Positions 1 through 5,976 of a stretch of DNA of 6,424 nt are shown piece after piece (position 1 is the stretch's first letter; every line of letters starts with the position of its first letter). The stretch is from Bacteriovorax sp. (lineage in GTDB: Bacteria; Bdellovibrionota; Bacteriovoracia; Bacteriovoracales; Bacteriovoracaceae): contig JAURXW010000107.1 in NCBI GenBank assembly GCA_030654205.1, forward strand, positions 1-6,424, read 5' to 3'. A program made the translations under genes and the position numbers. The notes below the pieces were generated by a model. That model worked only from the letters and a program-made list of their open reading frames with translations. It had not been told where the DNA came from and searched no databases.

Positions 1-1318
1 TAAGTGCTAATTCAAACGGTAGAGTAAGTGCTTCTTTAGTGGCTTCAATCACTACTTTTTTTCCCTGAATTAATAATGAGAGAGGCGAGTAGTTGGTAAC
101 CCAATATTCTTTACCTAATATTTCTAATCTAACAGCTCGAATATCGCCTTTGATTAAAGAGCCATTTTTTTGAATGGGAATTGTTGATTCTGGAATATTA
201 AAAGGGACAAGGCGATCTTGATGATCTGTGAGAGTAATTTCAGCATTCATCCAAGGAAGAGTGACCGAAGCTCCTTTGAGTGCAAGATCTTTGAGCACCC
301 ATTTATTTTCTGATTTTGAATACCAGGCCGCTTGTTTTCCAAATAAAAATAGATTTGGTTTTTCTTCAAAAAGTTTTTTTGAAAATGCTCTGATGATAGA
401 TTTTTCATCAGTTTGAAGTTTAGTATCCATTGGAAATGGTGAGAAATCAGGAAAAAAAGTAAGAAACGAATTATTATAAGGAAGAACAACAAAGCGATTA
501 TTGGCCCCTGTTGTTTTGATAACTAAATGGCGCTCTTCAGGAGTGAAACATTCAGCTGTAACGGAGTTCCAGAGAATTATTTTAGAAGGATTATTTTGAG
601 CAAAACAATGAGCGAGACTTGCGGGATAATAATTAAAAGATAGCGGCCCCATAGTCAGTGTCGATTGAAATTCTTGTCCGGCCTCAGGATGAATTGAAAG
701 GGTTAAATCTTGCTCGGCAAAAGCATTTTTAAAATGATATTTAGATGAATGAATTTGAGCATCGGCCGGATATTTATTGATTGGATCAGTCCAAGCAAAC
801 TTTCCTTCAGCAAATGGAATATATTCTTTGATAGAAATATTATCGTAAGTTTCATTCAGACTAGTTTTAAAGGCCGAAAATGGCAGGAAGCTCGTAATTT
901 GTTTTCCTTCGGTAGGATAAGTAATTTTGATAATATCTTTACTTAAAATAACCTGGCGATTGGGCTCATTTGGGGCCAAGGTAATTTGTCCATCGACTCC
1001 GGCCACATAGGTAATAAGTGACCCCATTCCAATGATAATTAGCCCTGAGTGAATAGTATAAAAACCATAAAGTCTTTTTTTCGGAGGTAATCTTAGGATG
1101 GCCGCAAAAATAATTGAAAGAAGTATACCAAATTGAATCATCATGAAGGCAGGTGTTTTATACACGGCCCTGTTGGCAAAATCTGTTCCATAATAACTTT
1201 CTAAAAAAGTTCCTATGATCATACCAATGGTAAAAAGGGAAATTACTATAACGGCAAATTTGAGACTTCCAATAAAGCGCTCGATTTTACCCCAATCGAT
1301 TTTAGGTAGCAGGTTCAT
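1..1318 (-). CDS. resB: ResB/Ccs1-like cytochrome c biogenesis protein, C-terminus cut by left edge
   Basis: An uninterrupted reading frame of 439 codons runs from ATG at 1318 down to the window edge with no stop, so the C-terminus lies outside. ResB (Ccs1) works with CcsA/ResC in system II cytochrome c maturation, delivering haem across the membrane and helping keep apocytochrome cysteines reduced. Visible features: a hydrophobic helix at about residues 19-39 (LKFAVIVISLFTIGMIIGTF), a second at 57-76, and a third at 84-106 containing His90 in TIHSGLIIIGMG, which resembles the conserved histidine segment of the family. After this comes a long, mostly polar stretch (about 110-439), as expected for the large periplasmic domain. 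The start at 1318 is preferred because AGGA lies 6 nt upstream; an in-frame ATG at 1333 has no such signal. It follows the acyltransferase gene on the same strand after 57 bp, so co-transcription is possible, although a promoter candidate also lies between them. A ccsA/resC gene might follow to the left, which I cannot see. Confidence 0.82.
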   Translation of the reverse strand, partial: MNLLPKIDWGKIERFIGSLKFAVIVISLFTIGMIIGTFLESYYGTDFANRAVYKTPAFMMIQFGILLSIIFAAILRLPPKKRLYGFYTIHSGLIIIGMGSLITYVAGVDGQITLAPNEPNRQVILSKDIIKITYPTEGKQITSFLPFSAFKTSLNETYDNISIKEYIPFAEGKFAWTDPINKYPADAQIHSSKYHFKNAFAEQDLTLSIHPEAGQEFQSTLTMGPLSFNYYPASLAHCFAQNNPSKIILWNSVTAECFTPEERHLVIKTTGANNRFVVLPYNNSFLTFFPDFSPFPMDTKLQTDEKSIIRAFSKKLFEEKPNLFLFGKQAAWYSKSENKWVLKDLALKGASVTLPWMNAEITLTDHQDRLVPFNIPESTIPIQKNGSLIKGDIRAVRLEILGKEYWVTNYSPLSLLIQGKKVVIEATKEALTLPFELAL

Positions 1319-1324
1319 GAGTAT

Positions 1325-1328
1325 TCCT
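1325..1328 (-). promoter_or_regulatory. Shine-Dalgarno AGGA of resB, decides the start
   Basis: On the minus strand AGGA is followed by 6 nt and then ATG at 1318. The alternative in-frame ATG at 1333 has no purine-rich sequence at a suitable distance, so the downstream start is chosen. Confidence 0.6.
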
Positions 1329-1359
1329 ATCATGTGCTTAGACTTGTACTAATGAGGGA

Positions 1360-1389
1360 ATTGTACACATTTTATTAATGGGCCGTCAC
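1360..1389 (-). promoter_or_regulatory. Candidate sigma70 promoter for resB
   Basis: Read on the minus strand: GTGACG (1384-1389, 4 of 6 to TTGACA), 18 bp spacer, TACAAT (1360-1365, 5 of 6 to TATAAT). The predicted transcript start near 1353 gives a 5' leader of about 35 nt that contains the AGGA ribosome site. The -35 half lies inside the last codons of the upstream acyltransferase gene. Such matches arise by chance in AT-rich DNA, so this is only a candidate. Confidence 0.35.
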
Positions 1390-2064
1390 TTTACTAAAAA
1401 GATAAACTGCACCAAATAAAATTGGCTGATGAGTAAGATAAATAAAAAAGGAGTGTTTGCCTAAAAAGTTCAGAGATCTTGTCAGATGATTATGGGGAAC
1501 ATTTATAAGATGCAGCCCTTTGTGCGCAGCAAATATTCCCAGAAGGCTCGCTCCGAACCAAGGAAATGGTGAAATATAATCCCAAGAGCCATGAGCAAGT
1601 GAGATCCACGGAATATTTTTGTCGAAAAAAACTGAAGGAATAAAAAGTAGCAGCGCAATCACTAATGCGAGCTTTGGTTTTTTTAAAAATGGGAGTGACA
1701 TTAAAGAAATTAGCGCGATGGCGTGTAACGTTCCAAAATAAATCCAATTCTCTGGAAACAATATATAAGTGACAACACTTATAAGGAGAGCGAAGCTACA
1801 AATTTTTAAAAATCGCTTCCAAAATGCCTTCCAATGAATTTTATCATGATGGGCCAAGGTCAAGGACATACCGACTGCAAAAAGGAAAAGAAAAACGATG
1901 AGGCGCGGGAATGCATACCAAAATGGACTGTGAATAATATCAGTTTTTAAAAAACCAAAATTGTTCAGATCGAAACTAAAGTGGAAAATAATCATTAAAA
2001 TGATTGTGAACCCTCTAATTGCATCAATAAGTGTACTGCGCGAATTGAATTTTGCTGTTTTCAT
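1375..2064 (-). CDS. Membrane acyltransferase, DUF1624 / HGSNAT catalytic domain type
   Basis: A complete 229-residue, strongly hydrophobic protein with about six or seven membrane helices. It resembles the DUF1624 (heparan-alpha-glucosaminide N-acetyltransferase catalytic domain) family, whose characterised members pass acetyl groups across membranes to sugar amines; many bacterial members are uncharacterised. Family-like motifs seen: DAIRGFTIILMIIFHFSFDL at residues 14-33, with the Asp14/Arg17/Gly18 signature and His28 in the first helix; GTLHAIAL at 111-118; a DYxSPFPWFG loop at 162-171 followed by a helix; and LGKHSFFIYLTHQP at 201-214, the usual C-terminal helix ending with His212. The natural acceptor cannot be told from sequence. 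It is divergent from the S45 acylase (15 bp between start codons) and upstream of resB on the same strand. There is no properly spaced Shine-Dalgarno: GAG abuts the ATG directly. This suggests a near-leaderless mRNA. Stop TAA is at 1375-1377. Confidence 0.82.
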   Translation of the reverse strand: MKTAKFNSRSTLIDAIRGFTIILMIIFHFSFDLNNFGFLKTDIIHSPFWYAFPRLIVFLFLFAVGMSLTLAHHDKIHWKAFWKRFLKICSFALLISVVTYILFPENWIYFGTLHAIALISLMSLPFLKKPKLALVIALLLFIPSVFFDKNIPWISLAHGSWDYISPFPWFGASLLGIFAAHKGLHLINVPHNHLTRSLNFLGKHSFFIYLTHQPILFGAVYLFSKVTAH

Positions 2065-2073
2065 CTCTATGAT
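2045..2073 (+). promoter_or_regulatory. Promoter of the S45 acylase gene, predicted leaderless start
   Basis: TTGAAT (2045-2050, 4 of 6 to TTGACA), exactly 17 bp, TATGAT (2068-2073, 5 of 6 to TATAAT). Counting the last T as -7, +1 falls on base 2080, the A of the acylase ATG. No Shine-Dalgarno precedes this ATG, which fits a leaderless transcript. The -35 lies within codons 5-7 of the divergent acyltransferase gene. Confidence 0.55.
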
Positions 2074-2077
2074 TATC
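2072..2077 (-). promoter_or_regulatory. -10 candidate of the acyltransferase gene, overlapping the opposing -10
   Basis: On the minus strand GATAAT (5 of 6 to TATAAT) puts +1 at base 2065, one nucleotide before the acyltransferase ATG at 2064. The best -35 positions upstream (around 2094-2100) match only 3 of 6 bases, so this promoter would be weak or activator-dependent. It shares two bases with the plus-strand -10 at 2068-2073, so two polymerases could not occupy both sites together. Confidence 0.35.
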
Positions 2078-2079
2078 CC

Positions 2080-4503
2080 ATGGAATACTTATCTCGTAAT
2101 AAAAAATCTTTCAAGAATTGGTTCATTGGCTTTTTTGTAGTCTCATTGGCCATCATTATTTATGCACTCTTGTTTTTACGCAGCTCACTTCCCCCAATGG
2201 ATGGTAACCTACCACTAAAAAACCTGACCTCTTCCGTATCAGTTATTCGCGATCAATTTGGAATTCCACATATAAAAGCCAAAACGACTAAAGATGCTCT
2301 GCGCGCATTGGGGTTTGTGGTGGCCAGTGAACGTCTTTTTCAAATGGAAATGCAAAGAAGGATGAGCAACGGCGAATTGGCCGAAGTCTTTGGCAATAGA
2401 ATGCTTGAAAGTGATAAATTATTTAGAACTTTGGGTCTAAGACAAAGCATGTTTGAGATGATTGAACACAAAAAAATAAGGCATACACTCGATCAAAAAA
2501 TGTGGAGTGAATTGGAAGCTTTTTACGATGGGGTTAATCAATTCCAATCTAGTGGTAAGCTCCCAATAGAATTTACAATTTTTGGTATTAAGCCCCGGGC
2601 CTTTAGTGCATTGGACGGATATGCTTTTATTGGGCTAATGAGTTTTAGTTTCGGAGTGGCCACCAGTCAAGATCCGCTAATGAGTAAGCTTCGCGAGCGG
2701 CTAGGTCCAAAATTTTCTAATGAATTACGCAATGAAATAACTCCCTACGAAATTCGAGAAATTGAAAAAGAAAAAAATGCAGCTATAAAGAGTAAAAGAG
2801 TGGTCGATATGCGGGAGCATTATCCCGTGATGAAAATATTGAACGAACTCGAGCAAGGCTTTCCTTTATTTGAAGGATCAAATGGCTGGGTACTCTCTGG
2901 TACTCGTTCAGTTTCAGGTTTTCCCATTTTAGCCAATGACCCCCATATTACCTATTCACATCCAGGTGTTTGGTTTGAAGCCCACATTGATTCTCCCGAT
3001 TATAAAATCTATGGCCATTATCTTTCCATTTTACCCTTTCCAGTTTTAGGTCACAATCTCGAGCGAGGCTGGGGTCTCACGATGAGCTTGATTGATGACA
3101 TGGATCTATACCGAGAAAAATTAAATCCTAAATTCAAATCTTATCAATTTAAGGATAAAGAAATTCCTTATGTAGAACGCTTGGAAATAATCAAAATTAA
3201 GGATGAGCGTCCCTATGAAATGGTGGTCTTAAAAACTCAACATGGACCTGTCATGGATGAAGTTTTTAAAAATGAAGCCGATAAGTCTCTCGCTTTAAAA
3301 TGGGCCTTTAATAATATTGATAATGATCCGTTGCTGGCTTTTTATAAAATGGGAACAGCCCGCAATATGCAAGAATTTAAATCGGCGCTCGCTCTTGGAA
3401 GCGCCCCGGGGTTAAATGTACTTTATGCTGATAAAAAAAATATCGGAATGTGGATATTTGGAGAAATTACCAAAAAGGGCACTCATACCCCGAGTGATTT
3501 AATTTTAGATGGCAGCAGTGGACTTGATGAATATACAGGAGTTTTAAGTTTTGACCAAAAACCTCATTTAGAAAATCCCAGTTCGGGAATAATTATTTCA
3601 GCTAATAACCGCCCTGATACTTCTCCCTTAATTACAGATAATATAAGAGGGGATTGGCAGCCTGATGATCGTTATAAAACTTTGCAAACGATTCTTACAA
3701 ATAAAGAAAAATGGAGTGTTGCTGAACTCAAAGAAATACAAACTTTGAGCTTTAATCTCGAAAATAAACTTATCCTAGACGAACTTTTAAATACTGTATC
3801 TTTTGAAAATATCTGGAACAAAGAGCAGGCAAAAAATTATCTTAAAATTCTTAAAAAATGGGATTTTATTTCAGATGTTCATTCAAGCGCCCCGTCACTT
3901 TATTATACCTGGTGCAGAGAAATCTCTAAAATTTTGCTAAAGGATTTAACTCCTGAAGAATTTGAAACCTTTACTAAATTGCCGAATAATTGGAATTTTT
4001 TTAAAAGAGTTATCCTAAATGCTGATTCCATTTGGTGGACCAAGTTTGACCGGAAAAAAGTTATTACAGATGCCTTTAACCATACACTAGAGACTTTGCG
4101 GCAATCCCTTGGGGAAGATTCGAGTGGCTGGTCTTGGGGGCATTTGCATACGATAGAGTTCGTACATCCAATAGGGAAAATGAAACCATTTGATAAGATT
4201 TTTAATATTGGTCCCATTGAAATTGATGGTGCTGCTAATGAAATTAATAATCAAAAGCCCAATGGATATTTAGATGGCCAAAAAGTTAAGGCAGGACCTT
4301 CAACAAGAAGAATCATAAGTTTTGACCACCCCGAAATCTCTTGGGGAATACTTCCTACTGGAAATTCGGGGCATCTGATGTCGCCATTTTATAAAGATCA
4401 GTTAAAACTTTTTATTCATGGTCTCTATAGAGAAGAATATATGGGAGAAGCCGATATTTTGGCCCATCAAAAGCACGAGCTAAAATTGCTTCCAGCAAAA
4501 TAA
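2080..4503 (+). CDS. Penicillin-acylase-family (peptidase S45) Ntn hydrolase, membrane-anchored
   Basis: An 807-residue precursor of the penicillin/acyl-homoserine-lactone acylase family, which hydrolyses amide bonds after autoproteolytic maturation. Residues 14-33 form an N-terminal signal anchor, so the enzyme should act in the periplasm. The alpha-chain signature is at about 54-105 (VIRDQFGIPHI, then ALGFVVASERLFQME, then RRMSNGELAEVFG). The maturation site is Gly266-Ser267 in EGSNGWVL; Ser267 would be the beta-chain N-terminal nucleophile. Counting from it, His289 (in ANDPH) is beta23, Asp339 and Asp342 (in DDMDLY) are beta73 and beta76, and Pro471 is beta205. These match calcium-ligand positions known from E. 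coli penicillin G acylase. Asn509 in ANNRP fits catalytic beta-Asn241, and Asp520 fits beta-Asp252. The C-terminal GNSGHLMSPFYKDQ motif is at about 757-770. His at beta23, where penicillin G acylase has Gln, is usual in AHL and other acylases, so I do not assign penicillin as substrate. Length is typical. Confidence 0.9.
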   Translation: MEYLSRNKKSFKNWFIGFFVVSLAIIIYALLFLRSSLPPMDGNLPLKNLTSSVSVIRDQFGIPHIKAKTTKDALRALGFVVASERLFQMEMQRRMSNGELAEVFGNRMLESDKLFRTLGLRQSMFEMIEHKKIRHTLDQKMWSELEAFYDGVNQFQSSGKLPIEFTIFGIKPRAFSALDGYAFIGLMSFSFGVATSQDPLMSKLRERLGPKFSNELRNEITPYEIREIEKEKNAAIKSKRVVDMREHYPVMKILNELEQGFPLFEGSNGWVLSGTRSVSGFPILANDPHITYSHPGVWFEAHIDSPDYKIYGHYLSILPFPVLGHNLERGWGLTMSLIDDMDLYREKLNPKFKSYQFKDKEIPYVERLEIIKIKDERPYEMVVLKTQHGPVMDEVFKNEADKSLALKWAFNNIDNDPLLAFYKMGTARNMQEFKSALALGSAPGLNVLYADKKNIGMWIFGEITKKGTHTPSDLILDGSSGLDEYTGVLSFDQKPHLENPSSGIIISANNRPDTSPLITDNIRGDWQPDDRYKTLQTILTNKEKWSVAELKEIQTLSFNLENKLILDELLNTVSFENIWNKEQAKNYLKILKKWDFISDVHSSAPSLYYTWCREISKILLKDLTPEEFETFTKLPNNWNFFKRVILNADSIWWTKFDRKKVITDAFNHTLETLRQSLGEDSSGWSWGHLHTIEFVHPIGKMKPFDKIFNIGPIEIDGAANEINNQKPNGYLDGQKVKAGPSTRRIISFDHPEISWGILPTGNSGHLMSPFYKDQLKLFIHGLYREEYMGEADILAHQKHELKLLPAK
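4467..4503. other. Tail-to-tail overlap of acylase and thiamine pyrophosphokinase genes
   Basis: The last 37 bases of the plus-strand acylase gene, including its TAA at 4501-4503, are also the last 37 bases of the minus-strand gene, whose stop is at 4467-4469. There is no room for an intergenic terminator, so each transcript probably runs into the other gene. Confidence 0.85.
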
Positions 4504-5165
4504 ATAATTACCGATTTCTGGACTTCGATATCTATTTTTCCAAGCCCTATATTGCTTAGTCCCAGTGAGCTTAAGGCCGCCAATTTAGTTTTTGTCTTTA
4601 GTTGATATTGAACCTTTCCAGTTAATTTCAAATTATTGGGCGTTAAGCTTATGACGCTAAAAAGACCTTTATAATCAAAAGTGCTTGCTTTGGCCGGAAG
4701 AAAAAGTAGCCTTTGGTCCATTAAAATTTTGAAATTGAGTTTACTGGAGAGTTGTTGCACGATTCCAATGTTAAATAATAAATGGTCATAGCGCTGTTCA
4801 ATTTGATGAAAATTGATAAAACCCATCAGATTTATCGCAGTAAAATTATTTTTTTTCAATAAAATGGCCGATATGACAAATGCCAAATCGGAAAAATCTT
4901 TTTGAACGGGAAGCAATATATCCAAGCGGGGCATATGCTTTTTACTTGAATCGCCATCTCCTACACTAACAATTGGAACTAATTTTGCCTTTTTACTCAG
5001 GTGCACTAAGTGATTGGTACCACCATCAACTAGAATGATGAGAGTCGGGGAGAATTGTTTTATTATATTTTTTAATTTTCTTGGATCAATTTCCAATGGC
5101 ACCAATATTAGAAGGCGGGTATCGGGAGTAAAGAATTTTAAAAGATGAATTTTCAAAATTGGCAT
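4467..5165 (-). CDS. Divergent thiamine pyrophosphokinase-like protein
   Basis: A 232-residue protein that I read as thiamine pyrophosphokinase (TPK, ThiN fold), which transfers pyrophosphate from ATP to thiamine to give thiamine diphosphate. The family motifs occur in order: VDGGTN at residues 46-51 (family DGGxN), GDGDS at 69-73 (family GDxDS), KDFSD at 89-93 (family KDxTD), RYDH at 125-128 (family RxDH), a GLFSVISLTP strand at 167-176, and LSSLGLSNIG at 198-207 matching the thiamine-binding GLSN segment. All four acidic motif aspartates are kept. Length is close to the usual 210-220. Overall similarity is low and hydrophobic segments are common, so substrate assignment is less sure than the fold. 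It is convergent with the acylase and overlaps its last 37 bases. The ATG at 5163-5165 lacks a Shine-Dalgarno; no TPP riboswitch fits in the short upstream gap. Confidence 0.72.
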   Translation of the reverse strand: MPILKIHLLKFFTPDTRLLILVPLEIDPRKLKNIIKQFSPTLIILVDGGTNHLVHLSKKAKLVPIVSVGDGDSSKKHMPRLDILLPVQKDFSDLAFVISAILLKKNNFTAINLMGFINFHQIEQRYDHLLFNIGIVQQLSSKLNFKILMDQRLLFLPAKASTFDYKGLFSVISLTPNNLKLTGKVQYQLKTKTKLAALSSLGLSNIGLGKIDIEVQKSVIIYFAGSNFSSCF

Positions 5166-5172
5166 GATAGTT

Positions 5173-5201
5173 TTTGTAAGTCATTTTTAAGAAGGTAGCA
5201 A
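5173..5201 (-). promoter_or_regulatory. Candidate promoter of the thiamine pyrophosphokinase gene
   Basis: Read on the minus strand: TTGCTA (5196-5201, 4 of 6), 17 bp, TACAAA (5173-5178, 4 of 6). The predicted +1 is base 5166, one nucleotide before the ATG at 5165. Together with the absence of a Shine-Dalgarno this suggests a near-leaderless mRNA. The match is modest and the DNA is AT-rich. The site covers the ribosome-binding region of the opposite gene at 5207. Confidence 0.35.
5189..5195 (+). promoter_or_regulatory. Shine-Dalgarno AAGAAGG supporting a TTG start
   Basis: AAGAAGG is followed by 11 nt and then TTG at 5207. The spacing is somewhat long. There is no ATG in this frame before codon 82, which would remove the conserved N-terminal part, so the TTG start is preferred. 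Confidence 0.5.
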
Positions 5202-5206
5202 GTCAA

Positions 5207-5896
5207 TTGAAAGAAAATATCGATCCAGAATTAACGTCATTCTCCAAAAGAGCTCAGGACATAGTTGCTAATCCACGGCATGTTTCAGCTATTGAAATTA
5301 AAGGTTCAGAGACAAATCGATGGATTTGGGATTTTAATCTTTTAAAAAATAATGAAAGTGATTTATTGAGTGACAAGATTTTGACACTTTTTTATAAATG
5401 CTTATCTCAAAGTGTACTTGATTTACTTTTTTTGGAAACTTTATCAAGAATGTTATTGGGTAAGGATATATATTTTTTAAATCGACTGAGCTTTAGAGAA
5501 TTAGAAAATTTTTTGCGCGACGAAAATCACCTGCCAGTTTTTGTAAATTCGACCAATATTGCCCCCGAAGAGCGCTTTATGGCGGTAAAAAATTCTCTTT
5601 TATTCTCTTTTTTAATTAAAGAAATTCTTAAAAACGAAACTTTCAAGCCGCCAATTAAAGCTTGGGAAGAGATGTCTTTGGTGGAAAGAAATCGACAAAT
5701 AATTTCACTTTTTCAAGTCATAAATAAGTTATTTTCATTGGAGAAATCTCTTCAGTTGGCATTAGCCGAAACGGAAGTTATTTCAATTATAATGAATCAG
5801 TTTCCAATCGCGATTGAGGTGCTTGAAGGCCTTATTCATGAACTATTTAAGAGCACTCAAAAGATTTCTTCTCTCAAAGTGGTTGCCGTCCAATAA
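5207..5896 (+). CDS. Unknown protein, possible degenerate IscU/NifU-N-like scaffold
   Basis: A 229-residue soluble protein with no signal peptide; function not established. Several segments line up, from memory, with the IscU/NifU N-terminal fold: FSKRAQDIVANPRHVS (residues 12-27) against the YSxKVxDHxxNPRNVG start of IscU; WDFNLL (41-46) against the CGDxxKLQ strand, keeping Asp42 but with Trp41 and Ile40 where Gly and Cys would be; and FYKCLSQSV...GKD (62-87) against FxxxGCxxxIASSS...GKS, with Cys65 as the only cysteine in the protein. The third scaffold cysteine has no counterpart around 126-131. A helical C-terminal part (about 150-229) has no match in IscU. If correct, it cannot build a normal [2Fe-2S] cluster with three cysteines and may have a structural or regulatory role. 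It starts with TTG, 41 bp from the divergent TPK gene, and is 80 bp upstream of the cytochrome gene. The gene is real by length, ribosome site and codon pattern; the family link is tentative. Confidence 0.6.
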   Translation: MKENIDPELTSFSKRAQDIVANPRHVSAIEIKGSETNRWIWDFNLLKNNESDLLSDKILTLFYKCLSQSVLDLLFLETLSRMLLGKDIYFLNRLSFRELENFLRDENHLPVFVNSTNIAPEERFMAVKNSLLFSFLIKEILKNETFKPPIKAWEEMSLVERNRQIISLFQVINKLFSLEKSLQLALAETEVISIIMNQFPIAIEVLEGLIHELFKSTQKISSLKVVAVQ

Positions 5897-5948
5897 GTTC
5901 TTAGAGTAAAATTCAAATTGTTTCAAACCTATTAATACGAAAAAACTG

Positions 5949-5954
5949 TATAAA
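5949..5954 (+). promoter_or_regulatory. -10 candidate of the cytochrome c gene
   Basis: TATAAA (5 of 6 to TATAAT) in the 80-bp gap before the cytochrome gene. The predicted +1 is base 5961, giving a 16-nt leader that just includes the AAAGGT ribosome site at 5964-5969. I find no good -35 at 16-18 bp, so either an activator is needed or the call is wrong. Confidence 0.35.
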
Positions 5955-5963
5955 AGTTAAATC

Positions 5964-5969
5964 AAAGGT
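5964..5969 (+). promoter_or_regulatory. Shine-Dalgarno AAAGGT of the cytochrome c gene
   Basis: AAAGGT followed by 7 nt and then ATG at 5977. This favours 5977 over the second in-frame ATG at 5986, which would have a 16-nt spacing. Confidence 0.6.
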
Positions 5970-5976
5970 CGGTATA

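Noticed and set aside
228..946. Short plus-strand reading frames at 228-416 and 749-946, and a minus-strand one at 247-492
   Set aside because: All lie within the open ResB frame but in other frames, lack ribosome sites and have no recognisable domains.
1331..1333. Alternative in-frame ATG for resB
   Set aside because: No Shine-Dalgarno upstream, whereas the ATG at 1318 has AGGA at good spacing.
1490..1747. Minus-strand reading frame of 85 codons
   Set aside because: Lies inside the acyltransferase gene in another frame; its composition does not look like a real protein.
3903..4217. Minus-strand reading frame of 104 codons
   Set aside because: Antisense to the conserved C-terminal half of the acylase; no ribosome site or family motif.
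5166..5206. TPP riboswitch before the thiamine pyrophosphokinase gene
   Set aside because: Only 41 bp separate it from the divergent gene, and the candidate promoter leaves virtually no leader; no conserved THI-box motif is seen.
5911..5929. Direct TTCAAA repeats and a tiny GTTTCAAAC palindrome after the 5207 gene
   Set aside because: The stem would be only four base pairs with a one-base loop, with no T-run after it; not a terminator or credible operator.
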